The notes under the pieces: generated by a model
What the model saw: the letters and a program-made list of their open reading frames with translations, nothing else
Databases searched by the model: none
Told to the model about the DNA's origin: nothing
Made by a program: the position numbers and the translations under genes
In this document: positions 23,458 to 36,065 of the stretch, one piece after another
How the letters are laid out: each line of letters begins with the position of its first letter
Position numbering within the stretch: the first letter of the stretch is position 1
Source: Combretum micranthum
Taxonomy: Eukaryota > Streptophyta > Magnoliopsida > Myrtales > Combretaceae
Assembly (NCBI GenBank): GCA_024138025.1
Contig: JAMXBD010001405.1
Span: forward strand, 310,001-374,000
Length of the DNA stretch: 64,000 nucleotides
Direction: 5' to 3'

Positions 23458-23906
23458 TTCCCTTAGCCTAATCAAATAATAAAACACACTAAAGAATTAT
23501 CTTTCACAGATATAAAAACAATGGAACTTTCCTTACAAGAATAAACTCCTTTAAAGTGAACACACACACACATAAAGATAGATAGATATAGAGAGGAGGA
23601 GAGGAAAATGAAGAGACTACCTACAACCTGACACTCAAAAAACAGTGTGGCCTAGACTATGAGGCCTAGTAATGCTACCAAGGTATTTGAAGCTGTCATC
23701 ATAACTAACACAACCCTAGTCGTGTCTCTTGGGAATCCTGCAAAGCTTCACCGACAAGTCCAATGAGGTCAAGATTTACAAAGACACTAACTCTCAAAGG
23801 GATGCAACACATATGAAAGAGCTCCGGCCTTTAAAGCCCACCTCATGAGCTAAGGCCAAATAGTTCACTCTCCTTATCCTCACACAAAGATAGTAGGGGG
23901 GACAAG

Positions 23907-24577
23907 TGTTGACAGTAAAATATAAGCCTTATCCCACTCAACTCACCTAGCCCATATGTAGGCCCAGACACTCAGCAAGCCACTAGCCTTACAAGCCAAA
24001 AAAGGATCCACATCTAAAGATACCTCAACCCTAAGAAATTTGAAATGCGACTTACGTTAATCTACAAAGAGATCGGCAGGAGACCCTCATGTAAGCTCGA
24101 TCTCAAAGGTTTTTCTCTAGAGTCACCTGCAAGGTAACTCTACGAGTTCGAGTCCGTCAGAAGCTGACCTCAACCTAGTTACCCGAACTCAAAAGTCATG
24201 AAATACTTGTGTCCCACCTGAGGATCGGGAGGGACATCAACAGCTTGGCCACACTCCATGTGGTCACCATTCCTTAGCTTGAGCACTCCTTTCACCTTAG
24301 GTGCTGGGTTAGCTACCAAGTGGAGATTTGCCCTAACAAAAAAGATCAGATGGACCTCATTCTGGTATGACCTGAAAACTATAAATAACCCTTTGCTCTA
24401 GGGGAAAGAGAGAGCAATCTTCCCTTTACATAAGTAGAGCCTCTTGAGAGAAAAGGAAACCCACAAACTAACTTAAGCATTAGAATAGCCATGTTGGTAA
24501 CCTCTAGGTCCATCTTTTACTGCTTTTTCTATATTTGCAAGAGCTTAACTCTACCAGAAAAATCAGCTTGTGTACTA
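23907..24577 (+). repeat. 3' LTR of the Gypsy element
   Basis: About 671 bp beginning TGTTGACAGTAAAATATAAG after a purine-rich tract (GATAGTAGGGGGGACAAG). It ends just before GTGGG at 24578-24582, the same five bases that precede the 5' LTR. Confidence 0.82.
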
Positions 24578-24582
24578 GTGGG

Positions 24583-27500
24583 TTATAAACAGGTTTATGT
24601 CCAATGGTCTAAATTGGAACATAGGCCACCTAAGCCGATTCTAACTAACTAACAAATAAACTAGGCCGCTTTACTTGGCCTGGCCTTAGATAATTAACGC
24701 TACAACATAAGACCTTGGTCAAGTGAACATAAGACTCGCTTGGTGCTCGACCCTTACCTCGACAGCTCGTTGATCTTACTCATCCACCACTTGGCATTAG
24801 TTGCTTAGCCAAATTTGGCATGTATAGCAGTGGGGTAGTAGGTCCATCTCGTCCATGATCCCATAATGCCCACAACTGTCATATTAGCCACCTACAAATA
24901 TTTGCCTACCCATAAGGAAATGGTAATGTCGCTCTTAAATAACTACTCATGTTTAATGTTCGAGCTTACCACTATGGTCTTTGACTTAAACATCAGATTA
25001 GTCACACTAAGTCTATGCCCACATGCCACTAACCTGGTTCTTTTTTTGTAAGCCTCACTTTCGCTACAGCAATCTAAGCCCAAAACACTTCATCCAGTCT
25101 TTACTGGATTTAAGCAAGCGACAATTTATAAACTCAAACTCGGATAAATTTAAATTCATGTCATTTCTAGATTTGACTCGTTTATTATTCACATCAATTT
25201 TTACTTACTCAACCTTTCTTATAATTGTGTCATGTTATGTTTGGGTTCACAAGCGGTTTCCAAATTGATGATGCTAATCTATCTAGAGATGGGCATATGG
25301 GTCATGGTTTGCGGGTCGGCCCATTTACTAGCTTCGAAAAATGGGCTACAACCATTTTTTTCAACCTATTTAAAAGCGAGTCCAATTAGCTTAATCCATT
25401 TAATCCCGGGCCAAAAAGGACTAGCCTATGACAAGATAAACAATAAAAAAAAAAAAGAAAAAGGAAAAGTTTAAGAAGAAAAATAATATAAAACCAAATT
25501 CTTCACGAAGGTCCAAATCAAGGTCTCGATTAGCTTCCCCAAGTTCTCGTTCTCCTTTAAAGCCAAGGTTACTTTCTTTACCAGGGTATGCTTTTTCTTG
25601 TCCATCATGTTCAAATTTTACTATAGGGAATGTTGATCATGGCGTGTTCCGTAAATGAAGCAAATATTATGAAGATAACTTAAAATGAAGGAATTTTATT
25701 CACTCCCCATTTGGGTAAGGTTAATTTGAGTCTTAAAAAGATTTATTCATAACTTTGTGTAATATGTTAGCCACAACACCTTCTTTCTTGTCTCGTACTG
25801 GTATTTTGGCATGAAAATGCATCTTAAGAAGTTCTTAACCGAGATCATTAGGTAAGGGGGCAAACATAGTTAACCAAAAAAAAACATGATATCTAATAAA
25901 TTATTTAAAAGACTTGGTTTTTTATATATAAGCAATTAAAAATTATAATAAAACCATTGATATATATAAAAACCTAAAATACATAAATATTTCAATTTTC
26001 ACACAATTTAATATGAAAAAAAATTCATTTTGGCCCGCGGTTGGACCGAGTCAAAAATTTTAGCCTATTTAAAAGTAGAATAAATTAGTCCATCTTGTTT
26101 AACCTACAAGCCGACTTGACTCGAGTTGCTAGGCTCATGTCTACTTCTGCATCTGTCCCAATTTATAACTCAAAACAAAACCTCATGAAAAAGTCATACC
26201 AATTTGTCCATAAAAAATTTGCTCTCTAGCTTAGCAAGTCATGGGCTTAGAGGGTTATTGATGTTCCATCTAACTAATTGTGCAATACTCATAACTTCCA
26301 TTTACCTCTATCAAATCCACCAGAAAAGACTTAACAGTACTCAGGTTCTTCCATCTAAATTTCTCATATCGAATATTCTCAAAATCAAATTTAATACCTC
26401 GTTTTAATCCTTTTAGAATCATATACAAGGGTATCCTTTCATTCATATTCTCTGTCTCCTAAACAATGTATAATTATCCAAATCCATTTATTGCTTTGGC
26501 ATAATAATAATAATATATTTTGATTTCAAAGCTATTTAAGAAAAATTCAATAGTTTATCATTCATTTTGATAGGACAAGTTCCGTCACCATCCAACAGGT
26601 CACACCATACTCAACTGTGATTGAAACACTAAAAATAATTAATATTCCAATCATCATAGTTATTTTAACGGTCGGATGGTTGACTAGACAATCCTGTTAA
26701 CAGACCATACAACTCTCACCCTTTAAGCCTAACATAAAAAGTCCACTTACTTAGCTTGTAACATTCCCTATAGTAGATCCCATTTACTCTAACTCTTTGA
26801 TTTATCCTTATATACTACAAATGCCCAATTAAACAAATGTTATATTATCTTATCGGGCCCGTATACTCAAATCACCATTCCAAAAATGACCATTTAATCG
26901 ATTCCATTGTTTAATGCCTAATTAGCTACAATACCATTTATAAGTACCAATGTCCATTAAGAATTATTGTCACGCCCCAAAATGAAGATAAGTCATATCC
27001 AGCCTAGCCATGAATAATGCTTAAGCATTATACACAAGGCTATTTATAATTAAATCGTTCATTTTCTAACAATTTTTAACCTTTAAAATCATAAATGAGA
27101 TTTAGAAAACAATTGAGCAAACAACAAAAATTAAACTTTTATTGATATTTTTCAAAGAATCTACTCTTGCAAGTAAATCATCATACATATTTACATCTTA
27201 TACCAGCCATTGGTACTTCAAAAATATTAAGTATCTATTTGTAAAAAACATAAAAGTAAGTTTGTTTACAAATTTATAAACAAAAGGCTCACACATAGGC
27301 CCTTAACCAAATATACAAGTTTGATATGTAAAGATAAGTCTCAAACAAAATAAAATTTTTTATGTCCATGGGTTCTAGTCATCCCACCTCAAAGAAAATC
27401 CTTAAATCCCATTCCGTATGCCATATAACCATAAGCATCATCATTAAAATAATCATCACCTAAAAGAATAATAGTGAGCCAAAGCATAGTACAAAAGCAC

Positions 27501-27967
27501 GCACAATATGATCATACACTTAATCTAATGCAATGCAATAATTAATAAATTATCTCTTAAGTTTATGTGTAAACAAAATAATAATGGATCACTTATACTT
27601 TGAACAACACGCCTTTGGGAATCCGGGGTCCTGAGTAGTAGCAACTGTTCAGAGGGTTGATACATAAGCACCCAATACTAAATCTCCCATATAACCATCT
27701 AAAGTAATAGTTTCATCTAGAGTTTGAAGCCGTTACACATCTCTATCTATCTCAATCCATAATATAATAAGGCTCAAATGAGCCCATGAGTCATGATACT
27801 ATAGTACTTTTTGCCAATCTAAGTAAACGTTATGCTAATATGATTTACCTTATCAGTTACTCGCTAAGCCACATGGGTAGGGATGGCTTAATTACCTAAC
27901 TACCGTGCCAATATCACCAAGCAAGGTTGTTACTTCCTGAACTGGATTTTAACGACCAAGTACAACA
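24583..27967. other. Intergenic sequence with diffuse repeat remnants
   Basis: No supported gene. From about 25285 (AGAGATGGGCATATGGG) to 26150 (mirror: AGACATGAGCCTAGC) there may be a diverged inverted-repeat element rich in 'GGGTCGGCCCA'-type sequence. Inside it, a minus-strand open frame at 25470-25608 looks coding-like (KKVTLALKENENLGK). At 26967 the sequence GTCACGCCCC resembles some LTR ends, but no partner was found. Confidence 0.4.
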
Positions 27968-27977
27968 ACAAGCAATT

Positions 27978-28902
27978 AGGGATACAAACCGGGGAGGATT
28001 TGGAATGGGTCATATAAGACCCGAGCCCTGCCCCGCTTCCCAATAAGATTTCCCAAACCCGCCCCGCGACCCTACAAGATTATCTATTTAATACCCAAAC
28101 CCACTCCTGTAGGTTTTGATCATGACATGCCCCGCCCCACCCTTGTATGTGTCGGTTGCTAATTGCTCTGATGATGTATATTTGAAAACCATTTACAATA
28201 GATATGACACTGCGTTGCTCAACAGAACTAGTTTCCCTACTGGTTTCCTTTTTGAAATGGCCTCAGCCTCTTATCAGGTGTGCATATACGAATTCTAAGT
28301 ACTCCTCCCAAACAGTCGCTTTATTTTTATTTTTTATCTTTTAGAGCAAAAATGCATGTGTACTATTATTTTTTGACTTTTTGATGATATACAATGCTTT
28401 ATGCTATTTTTTTTTCCAATTCAGTATAAAGTGCGGCTTTTGAGGATGGAAAAGGACTGAATATTTAGGACACCTTCACGCACAAATATCCTGGTTCCAT
28501 TTCCATCTCTATCTAAAAATAATATGAATATGATAATTTAGCATAATCGGTAGTGGATAAAATTACAATATATAATATATATATTATCAAATTTGTTACT
28601 TAAAATTTTCATAGATTTTCTAAATTTAGAAAATTTAATATACAATGGAGGTGGAAATTAAGATGTTAAAAGTCAAGAAATAATAAAAATATATTACATA
28701 ATTGTGATTTTAAAATTTCAGACTTAATTTTTAAAATTATTTATATTATGACGGTTCCGATATCCATCGATTTTTTAATTATCGAACCCGCCCCAAACCC
28801 TATAGGGTCAGCAAGTAATTTCCAAACCCTCCGCACCTAGGAGTTAATAGGTTAATTACGGATGGCCATTACCCTGTAATGACCCGCCCCGATTGCATCC
28901 CT
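27978..28902 (+). mobile_element. Non-autonomous inverted-repeat element carrying gene fragments
   Basis: The left end AGGGATACAAACCGGGG and the right end read on the other strand AGGGATGCAATCGGGGCGGG form terminal inverted repeats. The flanks ACAAGCAATT (27968-27977) and ACAAGCAATT (28903-28912) are an identical 10-bp target duplication, a length typical of Mutator-like elements. The interior holds exon-like sequence unrelated to transposases, as in Pack-type elements. Superfamily is inferred from duplication length. Confidence 0.75.
28148..28462 (+). pseudogene. Captured gene fragment (two exon-like blocks)
   Basis: From 28148 an open block encodes VANCSDDVYLKTIYNRY then DTALLNRTSFPTGF and EMASASYQ, and stops being protein-like exactly at CAG|GTGTGC (donor after 28276). 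A pyrimidine-rich, intron-like stretch follows to an acceptor TTCAG (about 28424), then YKVRLLRMEKD and a stop at about 28460. Frame, splice-like borders and codon use differ from the surrounding AT-rich filler. I do not recognise the source protein. It has no start and is probably not expressed as a full protein. Confidence 0.5.
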
Positions 28903-28912
28903 ACAAGCAATT

Positions 28913-31900
28913 ATTAAGTCATCTTTAAGTATTAGTTCATTTATAATGCCTATTTAGTAGCATCACAATATCACTGTGTACCTGATTGATTTGAAGTATC
29001 TTGAAATAAATCGGAAGATAAGTTCAATCAAGTAGAAAGATCTGTTACAAAGAAATCATTTCAAATAAGATTCACATATTAACTCACTTATTTGCTTACA
29101 CTTAACTAACTACTTATTTAAGTTGAAATATCATATAGTTTAACATATCCTTAATTTAAAACTCACTTGATTTTACTTAAGTAAGATCCTATGCAAATAC
29201 TCAATTTAGTATTTAAATATTATTATTTTATTTCATTTTATTTATTTATTGTTACATATATTTTTTAATGGGTCAGGAGATCTATCACGGTCGTGATACA
29301 AATTATGGGTAAGATCATGCCCTTGATGATGGTCGTGGTCTATATCATGTGCATCAACATTCCCATGATCAAGGGCATTTCGTGTTTTGAAGAACCTATG
29401 GAAGAGATCATGTCTATTATCACGGTTGTGATCTAATCGTGGTTTGAATCACGATAAAAATCGTAGCTGTGATTAGTGAGGAGATCACGATCTCTATCAT
29501 AACCATGATTTAGCAAAAAAAAAAAATTTTGATAGAATAACAGCCTTCATTATGCCCATGATGAATAGGGTATTGACTTTATGTCATTGTAACCCATTTT
29601 TTATGAGACATGCGTCTGTTTTTGGATTGGATCCCCTGTCTTTTAATGTAATTTGTCGGTATTATATGTACATGTATTTTGACCCATGTTTCAATGAAAT
29701 GAATTTTAATCCTTTGACAAAAAAAAATTCATATTAAGTGGATCCATATTAAGCCCGACTCACTCAATATAGATACTTGACACAATTAAAGAAAGTTTTG
29801 AAAAATTCCTTTAATACCAACATAAACCATTAACATTGATAAAAAAAAAAAAGACCAATAAACACTAAATGCCACTGCCACTATCTTAGGAGTCTACATG
29901 CCACAAACATGTACTAATTTAATAACTAATCATCCCATTTGAATTTTGATCATTAAAGAATCAAGTTTAGGAGCATAGCAAGATTAAGAATTCCTTGCAA
30001 TTTCAAATTGTACCCTAACACAATTGAATTGCTTCGAGGAAGAGTTTATTATCGAGCATCTAATTTAACCGACAAATTATGGCATCCCATATCACAATGA
30101 GTTGATCAAGAATTTAAACATCTACTAAAACTAGATTTTAAGGTAAAAACTTACCATAATCACACTTTACTCCAAGAGGGTAGCTTATTCCTCTTTTATT
30201 CTTCTTTTTTATTCCATTTCTTAGCAAATACAAGTAAAAGCATAGTTTAGTACTAATCCTAACTTAACCTAGCTTTTAAACATGATTAGTAGAACTTAGG
30301 TTTGACACTCTATCTCTTAAGGTTTATGTATGGTTTAAAGAAGGAGAAATGAAGAAGAAAAGAGAAAAACGAGAGAGGAAGAGATCCAACGGCATATGGG
30401 TGGGGAAGAAATTAAGGTTTAATTTTCATTTAGATTGCACGATTACTCGCATACCTTGTGACATGTACCTAAATTAATTAAACTAAGGAAATTTGCTTAT
30501 ATTTGTTAATCCAAACCCCAACATTAATTCTAATTAATTATTTAATCTTATTTTGGTCATTTATGGTATTTTTAAATTTCGTATAGTATGGTTCCCTAAT
30601 CAAGGGTAAAATTGGCATTTTGTGAAAAAAAAAGTTGACCTTAATGACATCATTAGGCTTTAATTTGACTTTTTATTTATATCTTTTACTCATGCAAACT
30701 ATATTGGTATCAATGCACAATGGTAATGACATCTAAACTACAATTTACTCCATTCCAATAGCAACAAAAGCCTGTCCATATGATTAGCTTATTGAAAACC
30801 TTCACACAAACACAAATATCAAACATAACTCAAATCTAAACAATTATTAGATTGTTTGTATAATTCCATGCTTGCATTTAACATAGGATAGTATCCTCAA
30901 TACATAAATATATAGCTCATCAACTTGACATAAATTAAACTAGAAAGAAAATGCTGTAATTATTCAGAAGATCCAATTTAAACCTCAACTAAACAAAAAT
31001 TTATGTTCTTAATACAAAACCCTTAAAAAACCCTAAATATATAACCATGTTAAAATTTGATTAATGAGAACTTTCATTGGTATAAAGTGATTGACTACTT
31101 TTATGGTCTATTCAACTAGTTTCTCACTTAATCATACCATGGTTGACTATATCATTTTGTAGCATAATTGACTACTTTGACCTTTTTACCCTAAATTCTA
31201 TCCCTTCTTATGAGGGGATCTACCTTAAGCACATGCAAGGCTTATCTTTAAACATACTCCATTTATTTGACAATTACCAAAATAACATTCTACTATAAAA
31301 TTTGAGCAACTTCAACCATAAGTCTCCCTTAAACCAGTTCAACACTTTATAACTTCTCATGACTTTACATCATCACAATCCATACAACTTTAAAAAATAA
31401 AACAACAAATTTATATATTGAACAACAACAATATAAAATTTATAATTAAAGCCCCATTGCACACCTCTTCATTCTCTAATTTGTAATAAATAATTATAAG
31501 TTTAATTAAAATTAATCTTTTTTTAACATCAAATGGAGGTTATTGTGCATGACACTAACCTTGAGATAGAAGATGAGATAGCACGTAAGGAATGCCCCCA
31601 AATGTTGCATTGGGATGATAAACTGCACCATAAGACCTGAATATCATGCCTTTTGCTTCATTGAATGTAAACCTTAAGAGAAGCGTGAACTAAAATCCTT
31701 TACATATAGAATAACCTTAAAAATCCAAGGATAAATGTCATATTTCATATTTGATTTTTGTCAAGTTATGCAATTAATTACCTAGGGTTAGAAGTGTTGA
31801 TTTACTACCTTCAAGCTTTTTGAAACCATTTATAATACCTTATTGAGGGTAGTTAATAGCAAAAATTAGGCAAAGTTTAAGCAGATAATTGCAAAAATTG

Positions 31901-34735
31901 ACAAAATTCATGCGATTAATTATAAAAATAGGCATAATTTAGATATCAAATTGACACTTGTAAAGTTCATATAATTAATTATAAAAATAGGTAAGTTTAT
32001 GTATCAAATGTGATGGTTAGTTAAAATTCAAAATATCATTGTTTTAAAATTCTTTTAAAAAACTTGAACATGGGAGTGAGAGGGGAAGAATTCAAAGCTT
32101 TGTGAAATAAGGAAAACATTTGTTGTTTTCTTTTCGTGTAACCACAATTCTAAAACTCTCCAAAAGGAAACCGATTGTTTTAGCCTTTTCTTTTTTTTTT
32201 TAAGAGATTGCCATACCCTTAACTTTAAAAATATTATATTAGGTATTTCATACATGTTAAATGGAAAATGTTCCTCTCATGTTTTCTCCATGAGCATTTG
32301 AAATTGAGCAATGGGACCTTGATTTTCATAAACTGCACTTTTATACCCTATTTTACTATGTTATCATAAGATAAAACGATTAAAAGTAAAATGACCATTG
32401 GTGGTCCATTCACTTAAACAAATATAATATATTCTTAATAGTATTATTAGTCATTAGAAATTGAATAGATATGTAAACTTATTACATTGTATAGTTGAAA
32501 AATAAATAAATAAAGAACTAAAAGAAATGTAGTAGTAATATAATGTAAATTACTATATTCCCTTCTCAGTTCTCACCTTCTTCTTGTCCTCTATATGTCC
32601 TTTATATCTTCATAGCTTCGTCTTTCTTATCCCACCCTCTCTCTCATATCCTATCTCATCCACTCTCTATTCTTTGTCTCTCATGGCGAAGCATGTTCTG
32701 CAATAAGTGGGACATATGGCTTATGGTGCATTGGTTGGTTGTGTGGCCAATGGTTTATGGTGGTGGTACATGGCTCTCATGATGGAAGTGGTGGTGTGTA
32801 GGCTTTTCTACAATGGTGGTGAATGGTTTGTAATGGTGTGTGGTGGTCTTGGTCTATTATAGCAATGTATGGTCCATAGTGAGTCATGATTTGTGGTAAG
32901 TTAAAAAAAACAAAAAAAATGAAAAAGAGTAATGAGGAAGATTATTTATTGGAAAATCCAATTAAATGTTGTAATATTAATTATATAATGAATAATGTGG
33001 ATTTAATACGGGATAATGGACCGAAAATTACGTTATGATCCTAGGTTCCATTTCTATTTTGATACTTTGATGTGATTTTAGAGCTGGAATTGTTAGAATC
33101 AACAACTCTAAGTTTAAGGGGATTCCGCACTTGATAATGCTGTATTGTGATTCCGTTTGTTCTTATTAGTATTATTTACTTCTATTACTTTTTTTTTCTA
33201 TTGCATATTTATTATCTTCATTTATTATTAAGATCACTTTTGATAAATACTATTAAATATACATTTTGTTAAGTTCTATTTCATGGATATATCCAACCAA
33301 GGATTGCAATTATCATTCATTTACTAGTTATAATCTATTCATATCCTTTCATTCCAATCCATTCCATTATAGATTATTCCTACATATGAAGTGTTAACAT
33401 AATGGGGAACAAAATTGTTATTATTGTAAAGTAAATAGCAATATTATATCGAAAGGCATGTATGTATATATATGTGTGTGTGTGATTGGATGGTTTAAGT
33501 GCTCACTTTCTAAAATAAAAGATTTAAGTGCATATAGAGCAAATATGAAAAGTATGGTTGCAATTTACCCTTGGTTTGTTATAATCAATGTTTTGGAATT
33601 GCTAGATATTGTTCTAGAATTTTGAAATGTTTGTGATTGTTAATGGTTTTTAATGAAAATGAGTGGTGGAGATGAAAATCACAGTTAATGATTGGTATAG
33701 ATGTTTAACTATAACAAAAAAATGTGAATGGAAAACTTTTTTCACATTAGTAATTTTATTTTTAGTTGCTTTTTCACCATTATTGATGGGTTACTCCTAT
33801 CTATCACCAATAAAAATACCGATGTGTAAAATCTCTTAATGCTCTCATAAAACTCAAGGAACTTTCACCGTCTAGTCTATGAGTCTAGTTAATCATTTGA
33901 CTACTAAAATAAACACAGTAAACATATCAAGTACTTAATGGTGCAATCACAATTAACCAATTAGGAATTTAATTTGAAATCAATCCTCTCAAAAAAAAAA
34001 AAAAAAGAAGAGAAGTATATAATTTTCACAAAACTAAATAATTATTAGATTTTAATTAGAATCCTAATCCAACCCTTTTATTTTTCCTTTCATTTGATCT
34101 ATTCTATTCAACTAGACAACTTAAATAAAGACAAACACACTAAGTTTATGGCCAATTGGCAACCTAAAGGAGGTATGCTTAATAGTATAATCATATCGCC
34201 TTATATTGATCTTGGTCTGCCATGTTATTTCTTAGAAAAGCGACTTGGAATCTTTACAGGCATGCGGCATGATGTAAGATTTGGGGGAGGACATTCTTTT
34301 TTCACTTCTAAGCGTCATCCATTCAATTTGCTTTAAGGACGAGTTTTAAAGTCAGCGATGCTCATTCTTTTTCCGCGATTTCAATATCTCGATTCCTTCT
34401 ATGTCCCCATGCAATAAATAAATGCTGGTCGTGATCTCATTGAGGGCACCGTGGATTTAATATTATTTCTTTCGAAGGTAATTTTGTTAAAAGGACTCAT
34501 GGAGAAAATTATTATGTGTCTCAAGTAATAGGTGTAATACATTTTATGCTAGATCGGTTGAAAAATGGCAGGCTGAAAAATATTAGGTCTAATGTATTTG
34601 TATTAAGTTGGCCCATCGAGCGACTTCATAGAATAACATCCAATTCCTAGGGTTCTGCTTTACTTAGTACACGTACTAATAAAATTCATGATAAGATATA
34701 AGGCAAAAGAATACTATTCTTTTTTTTTTTTCTTC
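28913..34735. other. Gene-poor interval
   Basis: AT-rich, with no supported gene. It contains a palindrome-rich patch (listed separately), a possible diverged family A MITE at about 31735-32025 (ends with AAATGTCATATTTCAT and its mirror CCATCACATTTGATAC), a CT-rich stretch followed by TGG/TGT-rich low-complexity sequence at 32560-32890, and poly-A/T runs. An 80-codon frame at 34094-34336 has no recognisable motif. Confidence 0.45.
29280..29515. repeat. Cluster of imperfect palindromes
   Basis: Repeated self-complementary pieces: ATCACGGTCGTGAT, ATCACGGTTGTGATC, GATCACGATC, plus a longer arm pair ATGCCCTTGATGATGG (29317-29332) and CCATGATCAAGGGCAT (29363-29378), complementary except for one base with a loop of about 30. 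Function unknown. Confidence 0.6.
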
Positions 34736-34773
34736 CAGATTATTTCATCTTCCACCCAAGTATAGGAAAATCT

Positions 34774-35120
34774 TGCTGTATATTATTACTATTTCAAAAG
34801 AATAAGTCCCACATTCCTTAAATCTTGTTGTTTGTCCTTGTTTATTAACTTCCTTGTATATGTAGGCTTGTAAACAAATAGTAAAAAAGGCATGGGCTCA
34901 TACGTACAAAGCATGGATCGGCTAGTGAAAAGGCATGGGCTCTCTCGAGATATAATTATTTTTCCTCGCTGGGTTTTCTCCTCTTCTGTGGTTCCTGCTG
35001 TCTAGTTTTGCTAGAGGGCTTGTTAAATCCTAAGGAATACGTCTATATTTGGCGAATTATCCTTAAGGACAGTACTTTGCACGCCTCAAGTATTTTACAA
35101 ACCTAAACTTTTCAACAACA
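34774..35120 (+). repeat. 5' LTR of Copia 2 (short)
   Basis: 347 bp, begins TGCTGTATATTATTAC and ends CAACAACA. Compared with the 3' LTR it lacks about 220 bp after GGATCGGCTAGTG (about 34915-34927), and contains a short repeat of AAAAGGCATGGGCTC at about 34885 and 34928. Confidence 0.9.
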
Positions 35121-35179
35121 ATCTTAAGGATAATTCTCGTATGGCATTGAACCTGTACCTCTGGCTACCACTGTTGCCG

Positions 35180-35990
35180 CTGTTGTTTCTAAAACGGCTC
35201 CAAATGGAGCTGTTCCCATGTTACCACCCGTTCCGTTTGCAAAGCCATTTCCGGATATATCAAAGATAGAAATCTTCGATGGAGACAACTTCAAGAGATG
35301 GCAGGAACGCATCTTCTCGGTCTTGGACATGCACGGTGTTGCATATGCTCTTACGGATGCTAAACCAATAGATTCGCATCCAAACAAATGGACCTCTGGG
35401 TTCATGCGAATAAGGTATGTCGCCATATATCATAAGCACCTTATCTAATGAGCTGTTCGATGTGTACTATTCTTACAAGGAAGCAAAGGAGATTTGGGAT
35501 TCCATGGTTGCCAAATACACACTGAAGATGCGGGCAAACAAAAGTTTGTGATTAGAAAATACTACAAGTGGGAGATGGTCGAGGACAAGGATATAAAGTG
35601 CAGATCAATGAATATCACAAGCTGATAGAAGACCTTAAATTAGAAAACATTAATTTGCAGGAGGAGTTTGTAGCTGGCTTGTTGATAGAAAAGCTACCTC
35701 GATCATGGAGCGATTACAAGCAGCAACTTAAACACAAGCACAAGCAACTTTCGCTTGCTGATCTGATTACCCACATCATCATTGAGGACACCAACCGAAA
35801 GGAGTTCTAGGCTGCCAAAGGAAAGGAGATTGGAAGTAAGGCAAATCTGGTGGATCACAAGTTGCACAAGTCATACAAGAGGTACGAAAACAAACCTGAT
35901 TACAAGCCCAAATTAAATAATCCCATTTTTAAGAAGAGAGGTAATTGCTTTGTGTGTGGCAAACCTGGCCATCATGCACCTCGTGTAGGA
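35180..35990 (+). pseudogene. Copia 2 gag
   Basis: The capsid region starts near 35218 (FAKPFPDISKIEIFDGDNF) and continues after frame changes with NELFDVYYSYKEAKEIWDSM and EEFVAGLLIEKLPRSW. The zinc knuckle CFVCGKPGHHAPR (about 35948) loses its last Cys through a one-base deletion at about 35986. There is a TAG at 35808-35810. Confidence 0.85.
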
Positions 35991-36065
35991 AGAGGATGAA
36001 AAAATGACAATCCTGCTAAACCAAAGCAAATTTTTCAAGTAGATGATATTATTGCTGTCATTTCT

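Larger units (their letters stand above)
13477..24577 (+). mobile_element. Ty3/Gypsy (Tat-like) LTR retrotransposon
   Basis: An 11.1-kb element with similar LTRs, flanked by GTGGG at 13472-13476 and 24578-24582. Order is LTR, primer site, gag, protease, RT, RNase H, integrase remnant, a 5.6-kb region with a decayed antisense ORF, LTR. RT before integrase places it in Ty3/Gypsy. The gag zinc block (YCKYHHDCRH), the protease LIDTGSS-DILF, the TGGC-type primer site and the long antisense-ORF-bearing 3' region are features of the plant Tat group, though lineage is an inference. All frames are broken. Confidence 0.88.

Noticed and set aside
26967..26990. LTR start (GTCACGCCCC)
   Set aside because: No partner LTR, primer site or coding domain found nearby.
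34094..34336. 80-codon open frame
   Set aside because: No recognisable motif, no splice or promoter context; likely chance.
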